NCBI GenBank assembly: GCA_965228165.1
Contig: CBDDHB010000003.1
Location: 1,488,001 to 1,552,000, forward strand
Length of the DNA stretch: 64,000 nt
Direction: 5' to 3'
Source: Oleispirillum sp965228165
GTDB lineage: Bacteria; Pseudomonadota; Alphaproteobacteria; Rhodospirillales; Rhodospirillaceae
Shown here: one piece after another, positions 1 through 9,139 of the stretch
How positions within the stretch are numbered: the first letter of the stretch is position 1
Layout of the letters: each line of letters opens with the position of its first letter
Notes under the pieces: generated by a model
What the model saw: only the letters and a program-made list of their open reading frames with translations
The model's database searches: none
Told to the model about the DNA's origin: nothing
Position numbers and translations under genes: made by a program

Positions 1-178
1 CGGGCAACGATTCGCCCCCGGCGAATTCGTGGGCGTCGATCCCCCGCTCGCGCAGGGCCAGGGCCTTGTCGGCGGACCGCACCGTGCCGGAAACCCGCCA
101 ACCGTCGGCAAGGCATTCCCGCGCCAGCCGCAAACCGCTATAACCGAGGCCGAAGATCAACAGATGGGGCGTCGTCAC
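1..178 (-). CDS. NAD(P)-binding Rossmann/SDR-like protein, N-terminal part (runs off window)
   Basis: Only the first 59 codons are inside the window. A GTG start at 176-178 is preceded on the minus strand by an AAGGAAA Shine-Dalgarno. The N-terminus has a dinucleotide-binding fold signature: a hydrophobic strand LLIFGLGYSG, an LAREC helix, then a second strand ending GTVRS. GxGxxG-type proteins of this kind resemble YeeZ-like atypical short-chain dehydrogenases, but the catalytic part is missing, so substrate and reaction are unknown. Its start codon lies one base from the divergent start at 180, so each gene's ribosome-binding region lies in its neighbour's sequence. Confidence 0.6.
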   Translation of the reverse strand, partial: MTTPHLLIFGLGYSGLRLARECLADGWRVSGTVRSADKALALRERGIDAHEFAGGESLP

Positions 179-179
179 G

Positions 180-1022
180 ATGTCGCTTTCCTTGTTTCCG
201 CGTCGCGCGGCCAGACTAGCACTGCTTTTCGCCGCGCTTCAATGCGCCGCCGTTTCCGTCCTGGCCGCCGACGCGGCGAAGCCGCAAGGCAAGCCGCCGA
301 CGCCCGGGGCGATCGCGGCGCGGAAGGCCGACGCGGCGCGCTACGCCGCCTGCATGGCGAAGATCGACGTCAGCGCCAAGGACGCCTTCGACGACGCCGA
401 CTCCTGGGCCGCCCTGGGCGGCGGCGAACCCGCCAAGCATTGCGCCGCCGCCGCGCTGTTGAAAATGGGCTTCGCGACGGAAGCGGCGGAGCGCCTGCAA
501 GAGATGGCGCGGCAAAGCCGCCAGGACGACGACACCCGCGCCGGAATTCTGGAGCAGGCGGCGCGCGCCTGGATCGAGGCGAAGAACTGGGATGCGGCCA
601 ACGCCGCGCAGTCCGCCGCGATTCGCCTGTCGCCGAAGTCCGCCGATCTGTGGCTGGGGCGCGCCCGCATCCGCGCCCGGGCGCAGAACTATGGGCTGAC
701 CGTGGACGACGCCACCGAGGCCCTGAAGCTGGCGCCGAGGAACGTCGAGGCGCTGGTGACCCGCGGCTCCGCCTATCGCTTCCTCGACGCCCTGGATCTG
801 GCGTTGCAGGATCTGGACGCGGCGGTGAAGATCGCCCCCGCCGATCCGGCGGCGCGGCTGGAGCGCGGCATCGTCCACCGCCTGATGAAGCAGCCCGCGA
901 AGGCGCGCGCCGACTGGGCGGCGGCGCTGGCCGAACTGCCCGAGGACGCGCCGCTTCTGGACGACGTGCGCCGCAACATCGAGTTGCTGGAATTCCCCGA
1001 GCCGGAGGCGGCCAAGCCTTAA
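180..1022 (+). CDS. Exported tetratricopeptide-repeat protein
   Basis: 280 residues. The N-terminus is a typical Sec signal peptide: Arg-rich start, hydrophobic LALLFAALQCAAVSVLA, and a likely cleavage site after residue 30. The mature protein is Ala-rich and helical. From about residue 130 it has tandem 34-residue TPR units, recognisable by repeats such as SADLWLGRARIRARAQNYG and NVEALVTRGSAYRFLDALD. TPR proteins scaffold protein complexes; here that would be in the periplasm. No catalytic motif is visible. It converges with the minus-strand gene ending at 1033, only 10 bp away. A more specific role cannot be given. Confidence 0.75.
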   Translation: MSLSLFPRRAARLALLFAALQCAAVSVLAADAAKPQGKPPTPGAIAARKADAARYAACMAKIDVSAKDAFDDADSWAALGGGEPAKHCAAAALLKMGFATEAAERLQEMARQSRQDDDTRAGILEQAARAWIEAKNWDAANAAQSAAIRLSPKSADLWLGRARIRARAQNYGLTVDDATEALKLAPRNVEALVTRGSAYRFLDALDLALQDLDAAVKIAPADPAARLERGIVHRLMKQPAKARADWAAALAELPEDAPLLDDVRRNIELLEFPEPEAAKP

Positions 1023-1032
1023 GGACAAATCG

Positions 1033-1431
1033 CTATTCGCCGTCCGCGTCGCGGGCGGCGAAGACCTCCTTCGCCGCGAACAGGCCGTTCAGCGCCGCCG
1101 GGAAACCGGCATAGACGGCGATCTGCATCAGAAGCTCGACGATTTCCTCGCGCGTCACCCCGACGTTGAGCGCCGCGCCGATGTGGATTTTCAACTGCGG
1201 CAAGGCGTTGCCCATCGCCGCCAGGGCGGCCACGGTGACGATTTCCCGGCTGCGCAAATCCAGGCCGGGGCGGGAATAGATGTCGCCGAAGGGAAACTCG
1301 ATCAGGAACTTCGCGAAGTCGGGCGCGATGTCGGAGAGGCTTTGCACCACCGCCTTCCCCGCCTTGCCGTCGATCCTGGCAAGCGTTTTCAACCCCGTCT
1401 CGTGGCGCGACGGCGTGCGGTCATCGGTCAT
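1033..1431 (-). CDS. Carboxymuconolactone decarboxylase (AhpD-like) family protein
   Basis: 132 residues, matching the family's small all-helical domain. The core pattern is present: LDLRSREIVTVAALAAMG, then the region around LKIHIGAALNVGVTREEIVELLMQIAVYAGFPAALNG. The AhpD redox CxxC is absent, so the protein fits the gamma-carboxymuconolactone decarboxylase branch rather than peroxidase-partner AhpD. Many members have no known substrate, so protocatechuate degradation should not be assumed; no other catabolic gene is nearby. It starts 21 bp after the FzlA-like gene ends and is probably co-transcribed with it. Confidence 0.8.
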   Translation of the reverse strand: MTDDRTPSRHETGLKTLARIDGKAGKAVVQSLSDIAPDFAKFLIEFPFGDIYSRPGLDLRSREIVTVAALAAMGNALPQLKIHIGAALNVGVTREEIVELLMQIAVYAGFPAALNGLFAAKEVFAARDADGE

Positions 1432-1452
1432 GGCGTGTCCTTTCGAGGAAGG

Positions 1453-2118
1453 TCAGAAATCCAGGTCGGCGTAGTGCTTGGGCGGCACGATGCCGGGCAG
1501 CTTGTCGGCCAGGAGCGGGCGGAAGGTCGGGCGCGACTTGATGCGGGCGTACCAGTCCTTGGCCTCGGGGTGGCGGGTCCAGGGCACCTCGCCCGCGAAG
1601 TCCACCACCGAGAACTGCGCCGCCGCCGCGATGTCGGCCAGGGTCATCGTCTCTCCGGCGAGCCAGCGGCGGCGTTCCATCAGCCAGGCGATGTAATCCA
1701 TGTGGACGTGGATGTTCAACCGCCCGGCGAAGATCGCGCGGGAATTCGGCGCCCCCCCGGCGGAGAGACGCTTGATCAGCTTTTCGCCGACGATCGGCTG
1801 CGTCACCTCGCGCTCGAACTTCGCCAGGAACCAATGGAGCAGGCGCCGCACCTCGGCCCGCTGCTCGGGGTCGCGCCCGAGAAGCGGCGGCTCGGGGTGG
1901 GTTTCCTCGACGTATTCGAGGGCGGGGAAGATTCCGGCGATGGTTCGCGTCTCGTCCAGCAGGACCGGAGGCTCCCCCGCCGGGTTGAGGCGAAGGAATT
2001 CCGGCGCGCGCTCCCACGGGCGCTCGGCGCGCAGTTCGAACGCCAGACCCTTTTCGCCCAGCTGAACCCGAAGCGCGCGCGACGCGGCGCAGAGAACCTG
2101 ATGCACGCAAACGATCAT
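1453..2118 (-). CDS. fzlA: Glutathione S-transferase family protein, FzlA-like
   Basis: 221 residues with the two-domain GST layout: a thioredoxin-like N-terminal half (about 1-80, with NPAGEPPVLLDE holding the cis-proline region) and a helical C-terminal half. The C-terminus has the pattern WYARIKSRPTFRPLLAD and ends HYADLDF, which I recognise from alphaproteobacterial FzlA proteins. FzlA binds FtsZ and shapes constriction in Caulobacter. The FzlA assignment rests on remembered family features; the plain GST call is safer. It lies between a hypothetical gene (41 bp upstream) and the carboxymuconolactone decarboxylase-like gene on the same strand. Confidence 0.65.
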   Translation of the reverse strand: MIVCVHQVLCAASRALRVQLGEKGLAFELRAERPWERAPEFLRLNPAGEPPVLLDETRTIAGIFPALEYVEETHPEPPLLGRDPEQRAEVRRLLHWFLAKFEREVTQPIVGEKLIKRLSAGGAPNSRAIFAGRLNIHVHMDYIAWLMERRRWLAGETMTLADIAAAAQFSVVDFAGEVPWTRHPEAKDWYARIKSRPTFRPLLADKLPGIVPPKHYADLDF

Positions 2119-2159
2119 GTCAAACCCGCAAAGGCGACCCGCCTTACGCCAAGTTTGTG

Positions 2160-2972
2160 TTAGAATAAGCGCTTATCGTCAAGCAACTTGACGTCCATCT
2201 TGACCCGTTCGACGGTTTTGATGCGTTCCTCGCCGATATTCTTGACCAGGGCCACGCGTTCGGACGCGGTCATCATCCCGGCGTCGATCCGCCGGATCAT
2301 CGCCAGAAGCAGGATCTTCAGCTTGCCTTCGTTGAACAGGTACGAACCCGCCAGCCCGCCCCGCAGGTCGGAGTCCGAGGCGTTGTAGTTGAGCGCCTTG
2401 ATGATCCACTTCTTCTTCTTTTCGAAATCCTCGCGGAAATAGATCACGAAGCGGGCGATGGCGCTTTGCTGCACCTTGACCATCGCCGCGTCCTGGAAGA
2501 ACACCTCCCACGAGAAGGCGGGGCCGTCGCGGTCCTGGATGGCGCGCCGCGCCTCGCGGCAGGTGGTGGCGGATTTTTCGATGAATTCCGCCCCCAGAAT
2601 CTGCCGCATCACATAGAACATCGCGGGCAGGGATTCGCGCGGAATCCGGTCGAGGGGAATCTTGCCGTCCTTGGGCGCGGCGCGTTCGGTCAACCGGTCC
2701 TCGAAGCTTTCGACGATCAGGCGGTTGAACTCGTCGGAGCGCATGCGATTCATCGCCATCGCCGAATTCAGGCGATCGTAGGCGCCGAACAGTCGCTCGT
2801 AATAGGAGTCGAGCTCCGGACTCCCGGCCTGAAAATAGGCGAGAATCGCCTCGACTTCGTCACGGTGCAGGGAGTCATGCCCCGGCTGGTTGAATTTCTC
2901 CAACAACGCATTGGAAAACAGCTTGAACAGGGCATCAACGGTCGGGCGATAGATCGAATCCTGGGTCGGCAT
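2160..2972 (-). CDS. Conserved-looking hypothetical cytoplasmic protein
   Basis: 270 residues with no signal peptide or membrane segment. The composition is mixed and rich in charged residues and aromatics (FSWEVFFQDAAMVKVQQSAIARFVIYF), unlike the Arg/Gly/Pro-rich antisense shadows, so the frame is clearly coding. The sequence looks largely helical. Near the C-terminus is a positively charged stretch, EKKKKWIIKALNYNASD. I do not recognise the family. It lies upstream of the FzlA-like gene on the same strand with a 41 bp gap and may be its operon partner. Confidence 0.7.
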   Translation of the reverse strand: MPTQDSIYRPTVDALFKLFSNALLEKFNQPGHDSLHRDEVEAILAYFQAGSPELDSYYERLFGAYDRLNSAMAMNRMRSDEFNRLIVESFEDRLTERAAPKDGKIPLDRIPRESLPAMFYVMRQILGAEFIEKSATTCREARRAIQDRDGPAFSWEVFFQDAAMVKVQQSAIARFVIYFREDFEKKKKWIIKALNYNASDSDLRGGLAGSYLFNEGKLKILLLAMIRRIDAGMMTASERVALVKNIGEERIKTVERVKMDVKLLDDKRLF

Positions 2973-3063
2973 TCCGCCTTATCTTTCCATCAGCAAGACG
3001 TTTCTTTTCTCTTTGGAAGCAACCTAGCATCACCGGCTGACGACTTCCACCGTCAAGAAGGAA

Positions 3064-3093
3064 AACGCCGGATCCCTTGGAGGATCCGGCGTT
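3064..3093 (-). terminator. Rho-independent terminator of gltBD
   Basis: Perfect 12-bp inverted repeat (AACGCCGGATCC / GGATCCGGCGTT) with a 6-nt loop. On the minus strand it is followed by TTTCCTTCTT. It lies 18 bp after the gltB stop codon and ends that operon. Confidence 0.85.
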
Positions 3094-3111
3094 CCTTGCC
3101 TCGATTTGCGG

Positions 3112-6100
3112 TCACTCCGCGGCGCGCGGCGCGGTCACCGGAACCTCCAGCTTGTCCAGCATCTCCTTGGGCACGATCTGCCAGAAGCGACCGACCGCGA
3201 ATTCCCAATTCAGCAGGATTTCCTGGGCGTAGCGCGACTGGGTTTCCTTGACGTGCTCCTCGACCATCGCCTTCAGCTTCTCTTCGTAGAAGGGCACCTC
3301 GATCCGCTGGCGGATCACCGAACCGGGGTTGAGCCGTTCCTCCAACCGGTCGTCGGGGTCGTAGACGAAAGCCATGCCGCCGGTCATCCCCGCCGCGAAG
3401 TTGTGGCCGACCGCTCCCAGGATGACGACGAAACCGCCGGTCATGTATTCGCAGCCGTTGGAGCCGCAGCCCTCGACCACCGCCTCGGCGCCCGAGTTGC
3501 GCACCGCGAAGCGCTCCCCCGCCTGTCCCGCCGCGAACAGCTTGCCCGCCGTCGCGCCATAGAGAACGGTGTTGCCGATGATGGTGTTCTTGTGGCTTTC
3601 CAGCTTGCTGGAAATCGACGGGCGGATGGTGATCAAGCCGCCGGACAGGCCCTTGCCGACATAGTCGTTGGCGTCGCCCTGGACCTCCAGCTTCAGACCC
3701 TGCACCGCGAACGCCCCCAGCGACTGCCCGGCGGAGCCGCGCAGCAGCACGGTGATGTGGCCGGGGCGCAGCCCGGTCATGCCGAAACGGGTGACGATGT
3801 GGTGCGACATCCGGGTGCCGATGGCGCGCTGCACGTTGCGGACGTTGTAGGACAGCTGCATCTTCTCGCCGTCTTCCAACGCCTGACGCGCGTCGTGGAT
3901 CATCTGCGCGTCCAGGGTGTCCGGCACCTCGTTGCGTTCGCCCTCGGCCAGGGTGCAGCGGGTCGGCCAGCCGCCGACGTCGGGACGCACCAGGATCGGG
4001 TTGAGGTCGAGGTCGTCGAGGTGCGGCGAGCCGCGGCTGACCTGATGCAGAAGGTCGGAGCGACCGACCACCTCGGCCAGGCTTTTCACCCCGATCGAGG
4101 CGAGGATTTCCTTCACCTCCTCGGCGATGAAGGTGAACAGGTTGACCACCCGCTCCGGCGTGCCCTTGAACATCGCGCGCAGCTTCTCGTCCTGGGTGCA
4201 GACGCCGACCGGACAAGTGTTGGAGTGGCACTGCCGCACCATGATGCAGCCCATCGAGATCAAGGACAGGGTGCCGATGCCGAATTCCTCGGCCCCCAGC
4301 ATCGCCGCGACGACGATATCGCGGCCGGTCTTGATGCCGCCGTCGGTGCGCAGGGTGACGCGGTGGCGCAGACGGTTCAGGGTCAGCATCTGATGCGCCT
4401 CGGCGAGGCCGAGTTCCCAGGGCAGACCGGCGAACTTGATCGAGGTCACCGGCGACGCGCCGGTGCCGCCCGAATTGGCGGAAATCGAGATCACGTCCGC
4501 CTTCGCCTTGGCCACCCCGGCGGCGATGGTGCCGATGCCGGAGCGCGCCACCAGCTTGACGCAGACCCGCGCCCTGGGATTGATCTGCTTCAGGTCGTAG
4601 ATCAGCTGCGCCAGGTCCTCGATCGAATAGATGTCGTGGTGCGGCGGCGGGGAAATCAGCATCACCCCCGGCGTGGAATGGCGCAGCTTGGCGATCATCT
4701 CGGTGACCTTGAAGCCGGGCAGCTGTCCGCCCTCGCCGGGCTTGGCGCCCTGCGCCACCTTGATTTCAAGCTCGCGGCACTGGTTCAGGTATTCGGCGGT
4801 GACGCCGAACCGGCCCGAGGCCACCTGCTTGATCGCCGAGTTGGGGTTGTCGCCCTCGGGCGTCGGCTGATAGCGTTCCCGCACCTCGCCGCCCTCGCCC
4901 GAGCAGGATTTCGCGCCGATGCGGTTCATCGCGATGTTCAGGGCGCCGTGCGCCTCGGGCGACAGCGCGCCCAGCGACATGCCGGGGGTGACGAAGCGCT
5001 TGCGGATCTCGGTGACCGATTCGACTTCCTCGGATTGCAGCGCCGGACCCGCCGACTTGATTTCCAGCAGATCGCGGATGTTGACCGGCGGCATCGCGTA
5101 GACGCCCTTGGCGTACTCCTGATAGAGCGCGTAGTTGCCGGTGGCGCAGGCCTTCTGCACCTGATGAATCAGGTTGCCGTCCCAGGCGTGCAGTTCGCCG
5201 CCGTTGCGATAGCGATAGAACCCGCCCATCGGCAGCATCGGGGTTTCCGATTCATAGGCGCGCCGGTGCTGCTCCACCAGGGTGTGCTGCAAACCGGACA
5301 GGCCGATGCCGGAAATCCGCGAGTTCATGCCGGGGAAGAATTCCGCCACCAGGGTGCGGGACAGGCCCACCGCCTCGAAGTTGTAGCCGCCGCGATACGA
5401 ACTGATCATGCCGATGCCCATTTTCGACATGATCTTCAACAGGCCCTGGTCGATCGCGGCCTTGTAGTTGGTCAGGCATTGCTCGAAGGACAGGCCGGGG
5501 AACAGACCCTGGCGATGGCGCTGGGCGATCGCCTCCTGCGTCAGATAGGCGTTGACCGTGGTCGCGCCGACGCCGATCAGCACCGCGAAATAATGGGTGT
5601 CCATCGCCTTGCCGCACCGCACGTTGAGCGAGGTGAAGGTGCGCAGCGAATTCCGCACCAGGTGCGAATGCACCGCGCCGACCGCCAGAATCATCGGAAT
5701 CGGCGCGCGGCTTTCGCCCAGATTGGTGTCGGTGAGAATCAGGTGGACGCAACCGCCCCGCACCGCGTCCTCGGCCTCGCGCTGGATGCGGGTGATCGCG
5801 GTGCGCAGGGCGTTCAACCCGGCGTCGGGTTCGAAGGTGGCGTCGATTTCGTGCACGGTGTCGCCCATGTAGGCGCGCATCGCGTCGAATTCCTTGTTGG
5901 TCAGGACCGGGCTGTCGAGTTGCAGCAGATTGCACTGCCCCTCTTCCTCGGCCAGGATATTGCCGAGGTTGCCCAGCCGCGTCTTCAAGGACATCACCCG
6001 GGTTTCGCGCAAGCTGTCGATCGGCGGATTGGTCACCTGCGAGAAGTTCTGCCGGAAGAAGTGGTGCAGGCCGCGATAGTTGGAGGACAGCACCGCCAGG

Positions 6101-7668
6101 GGGGTGTCGTCGCCCATCGAGCCGACCGCCTCCTTCGCATCCTCGACCATCGGCTGAAGGATCAGCTCCATGTCCTCCATGGTCAGGCCATAGACCAGTT
6201 GGCGGCGGCGCAGTTCGGTCTCGTCCAGTTCCGGCGCCTCGGGCACGCCCGGTTTGATCAGGTCGTCGATCTGGGTGATCCGCTCCACCCACTCGGTGAA
6301 CGGCTGCTTGCCCGCCAGAAGATCCTTGATCTCACGGTCGTGATAGAGGCGTCCATCGGCCAGATCGACGGCGATCATCTGCCCGGGGCCGACCCGGCCC
6401 TTTTCCTTGATGCTTTCCTCGGGCACCCGGACCATCCCGGCCTCGGAACCGACGATCAGCAGGCCGTCCTCGGTGACCGAATAGCGCATCGGGCGCAGGC
6501 CGTTGCGATCCATCCCCGCGACCACCCAGCGGCCATCGGTGGCGGCGATCGCCGCCGGACCGTCCCAGGGCGCCATGATCGTGTTGAAGTACCAGAACAT
6601 GGCGCGGTGCGCCGCCGGCATCGCGGTGTTCTGGCCGATCGATTCGGGAATCATCAGGCACTTGACCATCGGCGCGGTGCGCCCGGCGCGGACCAGGAGC
6701 TCGAAGACGTTGTCGAACGCCGCGGAGTCCGAACCGCCGGGCTGGATCACCGGCTTCAGATCGGCGACCGCCGCCCCGAACACCTCGCCCGCCATGCGGG
6801 TCTCGTGCGACTTCATCCAGTTGACGTTGCCCGCCAGGGTGTTGATCTCGCCGTTGTGGGCGAGCATGCGGAAGGGCTGGGCCAGCCGCCAGGTGGGAAA
6901 GGTGTTGGTGGAATAGCGCTGATGATAGATCGCGAAGCTGGAGACGAAGCGTTCGTCCAGAAGATCGGGATAGAACGAGGTCAACTGCTCGGCGAGGAAC
7001 AGGCCCTTATAGATCACCGACCGGCACGACATCGAACAGATGTAGAAGTCGGGGATGTTGTTCTGCCGCACCTGGTTCTCGATGCGCCGCCGCATGATGA
7101 ACAGGTCGCGCTCGAAGTCCTCCTCGGCGGTGTGCTTCAGGTTGACGATCATGATCTGTTCGATTTCGGGCCGCGTCGCGTTGGCCTTCTCGCCGATCAC
7201 CGAAACGTCCACCGGCACCTGACGCCAGCCGTACAGGCCATAGCCGAATTGCAGCACCTCGTTCTCGACGATGGCGCGGCAGGCTTCCTGCGCGTTCAGG
7301 TCGGTCTTCGGCAGGAACACCATGCCGATCGCCAGACGCCCCTTTTCCGGCCGGTGGCCGGTGCGGCGCACGTGCTCCTTGAAGAAGTCCTGGGGAATCT
7401 GCACATGGATGCCCGCGCCGTCGCCGGTCTTGCCGTCGGCGTCCACCGCGCCGCGATGGAACACCGCCTTCAGCGCGTTGATCGCCGCCTCCACCACCTG
7501 ACGGCGCGGCTTGCCGTCCAGGGTGGCGATCAGGCCGACGCCGCAGGCGTCGTGCGCCTGCATCGGATCGACGGCGCCCGCCGCCAGCATCGCGGCGCGG
7601 CCTTCCTCGAAGCGCGCGACGAACGCGTCGCCGGATTCGGACCAGGTGTTGTTGGTGATCTCGCTCAT
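3112..7668 (-). CDS. gltB: Glutamate synthase (NADPH) large subunit
   Basis: 1518 residues, the usual length for bacterial GltB. It makes two glutamates from glutamine and 2-oxoglutarate, with electrons from the small subunit. Domains in order: Ntn-type glutaminase beginning at Cys42 in the context HDACGVGLIA (the first 41 residues are the expected propeptide), a central domain, the FMN/3Fe-4S synthase domain (ISPPPHHDIYSIEDLAQLI; SANSGGTGASP; cysteines in GCIMVRQCHSNTCPVGVCTQ), and the C-terminal glutamate-synthase beta-helix with repeated GGxxxxG units. gltD lies 16 bp upstream, so the pair is one operon. The antisense strand is open for 1530 codons, but it is a GC-driven shadow. Confidence 0.98.
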   Translation of the reverse strand: MSEITNNTWSESGDAFVARFEEGRAAMLAAGAVDPMQAHDACGVGLIATLDGKPRRQVVEAAINALKAVFHRGAVDADGKTGDGAGIHVQIPQDFFKEHVRRTGHRPEKGRLAIGMVFLPKTDLNAQEACRAIVENEVLQFGYGLYGWRQVPVDVSVIGEKANATRPEIEQIMIVNLKHTAEEDFERDLFIMRRRIENQVRQNNIPDFYICSMSCRSVIYKGLFLAEQLTSFYPDLLDERFVSSFAIYHQRYSTNTFPTWRLAQPFRMLAHNGEINTLAGNVNWMKSHETRMAGEVFGAAVADLKPVIQPGGSDSAAFDNVFELLVRAGRTAPMVKCLMIPESIGQNTAMPAAHRAMFWYFNTIMAPWDGPAAIAATDGRWVVAGMDRNGLRPMRYSVTEDGLLIVGSEAGMVRVPEESIKEKGRVGPGQMIAVDLADGRLYHDREIKDLLAGKQPFTEWVERITQIDDLIKPGVPEAPELDETELRRRQLVYGLTMEDMELILQPMVEDAKEAVGSMGDDTPLAVLSSNYRGLHHFFRQNFSQVTNPPIDSLRETRVMSLKTRLGNLGNILAEEEGQCNLLQLDSPVLTNKEFDAMRAYMGDTVHEIDATFEPDAGLNALRTAITRIQREAEDAVRGGCVHLILTDTNLGESRAPIPMILAVGAVHSHLVRNSLRTFTSLNVRCGKAMDTHYFAVLIGVGATTVNAYLTQEAIAQRHRQGLFPGLSFEQCLTNYKAAIDQGLLKIMSKMGIGMISSYRGGYNFEAVGLSRTLVAEFFPGMNSRISGIGLSGLQHTLVEQHRRAYESETPMLPMGGFYRYRNGGELHAWDGNLIHQVQKACATGNYALYQEYAKGVYAMPPVNIRDLLEIKSAGPALQSEEVESVTEIRKRFVTPGMSLGALSPEAHGALNIAMNRIGAKSCSGEGGEVRERYQPTPEGDNPNSAIKQVASGRFGVTAEYLNQCRELEIKVAQGAKPGEGGQLPGFKVTEMIAKLRHSTPGVMLISPPPHHDIYSIEDLAQLIYDLKQINPRARVCVKLVARSGIGTIAAGVAKAKADVISISANSGGTGASPVTSIKFAGLPWELGLAEAHQMLTLNRLRHRVTLRTDGGIKTGRDIVVAAMLGAEEFGIGTLSLISMGCIMVRQCHSNTCPVGVCTQDEKLRAMFKGTPERVVNLFTFIAEEVKEILASIGVKSLAEVVGRSDLLHQVSRGSPHLDDLDLNPILVRPDVGGWPTRCTLAEGERNEVPDTLDAQMIHDARQALEDGEKMQLSYNVRNVQRAIGTRMSHHIVTRFGMTGLRPGHITVLLRGSAGQSLGAFAVQGLKLEVQGDANDYVGKGLSGGLITIRPSISSKLESHKNTIIGNTVLYGATAGKLFAAGQAGERFAVRNSGAEAVVEGCGSNGCEYMTGGFVVILGAVGHNFAAGMTGGMAFVYDPDDRLEERLNPGSVIRQRIEVPFYEEKLKAMVEEHVKETQSRYAQEILLNWEFAVGRFWQIVPKEMLDKLEVPVTAPRAAE

Positions 7669-7684
7669 TGTTCCGGTCCTTTCC

Positions 7685-9139
7685 TCAACCCGCGTTGACC
7701 AGGGGGGCGGCGGCCGATCCCTGCCGTATATAGGCGTGAACGTGCTGCGCCACGTCGCGTCCGTCGCGCACCGCCCACACCACCAGAGATGTGCCGCGCA
7801 CGATGTCGCCCGCCGCGAATATCCCGTCCAGGCTGGTCATCATCGTCTTGGGATCGACGACCAGGGTTCCCGAGCGGGTCACCGCCAGATCCGGGGCGCC
7901 GAACAGGACGGGCAGATCCTCGGGCCCGAAACCCAGGGCCGCCAGCACCATGTCGGCCGGCACCACGTGTTCGGACCCCGGGACCGGGTCCGGACTCTGT
8001 CGGCCCGAGGCGTCCGGCAGGCCCAGATGCATCTTCACCGTGCGCACCCCGGCGACGCAACCGTCGGCGCCGGCCACCACCTCTTGCGGCGCGGCCAGCC
8101 AGACGAACTCCGCCCCTTCCTCGATCGCGTTGTCCACCTCGCGCTGCGAGCCCGGCATGTTGGCGCGGTCGCGGCGATACAGACACTTCACCGACACCGC
8201 GCCCTGGCGCAGCGCGGTGCGCAGGCAGTCCATCGCGGTGTCGCCGCCGCCGATCACCACCACCCGCTTGCCCTTGGCGTTGAGGCGGCCGCTGTCGAAA
8301 TCGGCGACCCGGTCGCCCAGGTTCAGGCGATTGGAACAGGTCAGATAGTCCAGCGCGGGGACCACTCCCTCCAGGCCGGAGCCGGGAATCCCCAGGCCGC
8401 GCGCCGCGTAGACGCCGGTGGCGACGACCACGGCGGCATGTTTCTTGCGCAGATCGTTGAGGGTGACGTCCCTGCCGATATCGACGTTGTGGTGGAAGAT
8501 CACGCCGCTTTTCTCGAACACCGCGACGCGACGCGCCACCACCTCCTTTTCCAGCTTGAAGCCGGGAATGCCGTAGACCAGAAGCCCGCCGGCGCGGTCG
8601 TGACGGTCGTAGACCTCGACCCGATAGCCCAGGCGCCGCAACTGTTCGGCGGCGGCCAGTCCGGCCGGACCGGCGCCGATGATGCCGACCGACTCCCGGC
8701 GCTCGACCTTCGGCGCGAAGGGCTTCACCCAGCCCGCGTCGAAGGCGGAATCGGTGATGAATTTCTCCATCGCGCCGATGGTGACGCCGCCGTGGGTGGA
8801 CTGCTCCAGCACGCAGGAGCCTTCGCACAGGCGATCCTGCGGGCAGATGCGACCGCAGATCTCGGGCAGGGTGTTGGTCGCCGAGGACGCCGCGTAGGCC
8901 TCCTCCAGACGGCCGGTGGCGGCCAGCATCAGCCAGTCGGGGATGTTGTTGTGGAGGGGACAGCGCAGGCTGCAAAACGGGATGCCGCACTGTTCGCACC
9001 GCGACGCCTGCGCGGTGGCGCGCTCGGCGTCGAAGCCGCCGTAGATTTCCTTGAAATCCTGGCCGCGTTCGGCGGCGGCGCGCTTGTCCGGGGTGTGGCG
9101 CTCCAGCCGGATGAACTGAAGCATCTTGTTCTGCGCCAT
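7685..9139 (-). CDS. gltD: Glutamate synthase (NADPH) small subunit
   Basis: 484 residues, full length. It feeds NADPH electrons through FAD and two 4Fe-4S clusters to GltB. The N-terminal cysteines are in CEQCGIPFCSLRCP and CGRICPQDRLCEGSC. The FAD-binding GAGPAGLAAAEQLRRLGY motif lies near residue 155, the NADPH-binding GGGDTAMDC motif is in the middle, and the closing AAGDIVRGTSLVVWAVRDGR motif completes the flavoprotein signature. It is the first gene of the gltDB operon, with its promoter presumably in the 335-bp divergent region shared with uppP. Confidence 0.97.
   Translation of the reverse strand: MAQNKMLQFIRLERHTPDKRAAAERGQDFKEIYGGFDAERATAQASRCEQCGIPFCSLRCPLHNNIPDWLMLAATGRLEEAYAASSATNTLPEICGRICPQDRLCEGSCVLEQSTHGGVTIGAMEKFITDSAFDAGWVKPFAPKVERRESVGIIGAGPAGLAAAEQLRRLGYRVEVYDRHDRAGGLLVYGIPGFKLEKEVVARRVAVFEKSGVIFHHNVDIGRDVTLNDLRKKHAAVVVATGVYAARGLGIPGSGLEGVVPALDYLTCSNRLNLGDRVADFDSGRLNAKGKRVVVIGGGDTAMDCLRTALRQGAVSVKCLYRRDRANMPGSQREVDNAIEEGAEFVWLAAPQEVVAGADGCVAGVRTVKMHLGLPDASGRQSPDPVPGSEHVVPADMVLAALGFGPEDLPVLFGAPDLAVTRSGTLVVDPKTMMTSLDGIFAAGDIVRGTSLVVWAVRDGRDVAQHVHAYIRQGSAAAPLVNAG

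Noticed and set aside
3106..7698. 1530-codon open frame antisense to gltB
   Set aside because: Composition is His/Gln/Arg/Gly-rich with no domain. It mirrors the strong codon bias of gltB, which is unmistakable on the other strand.
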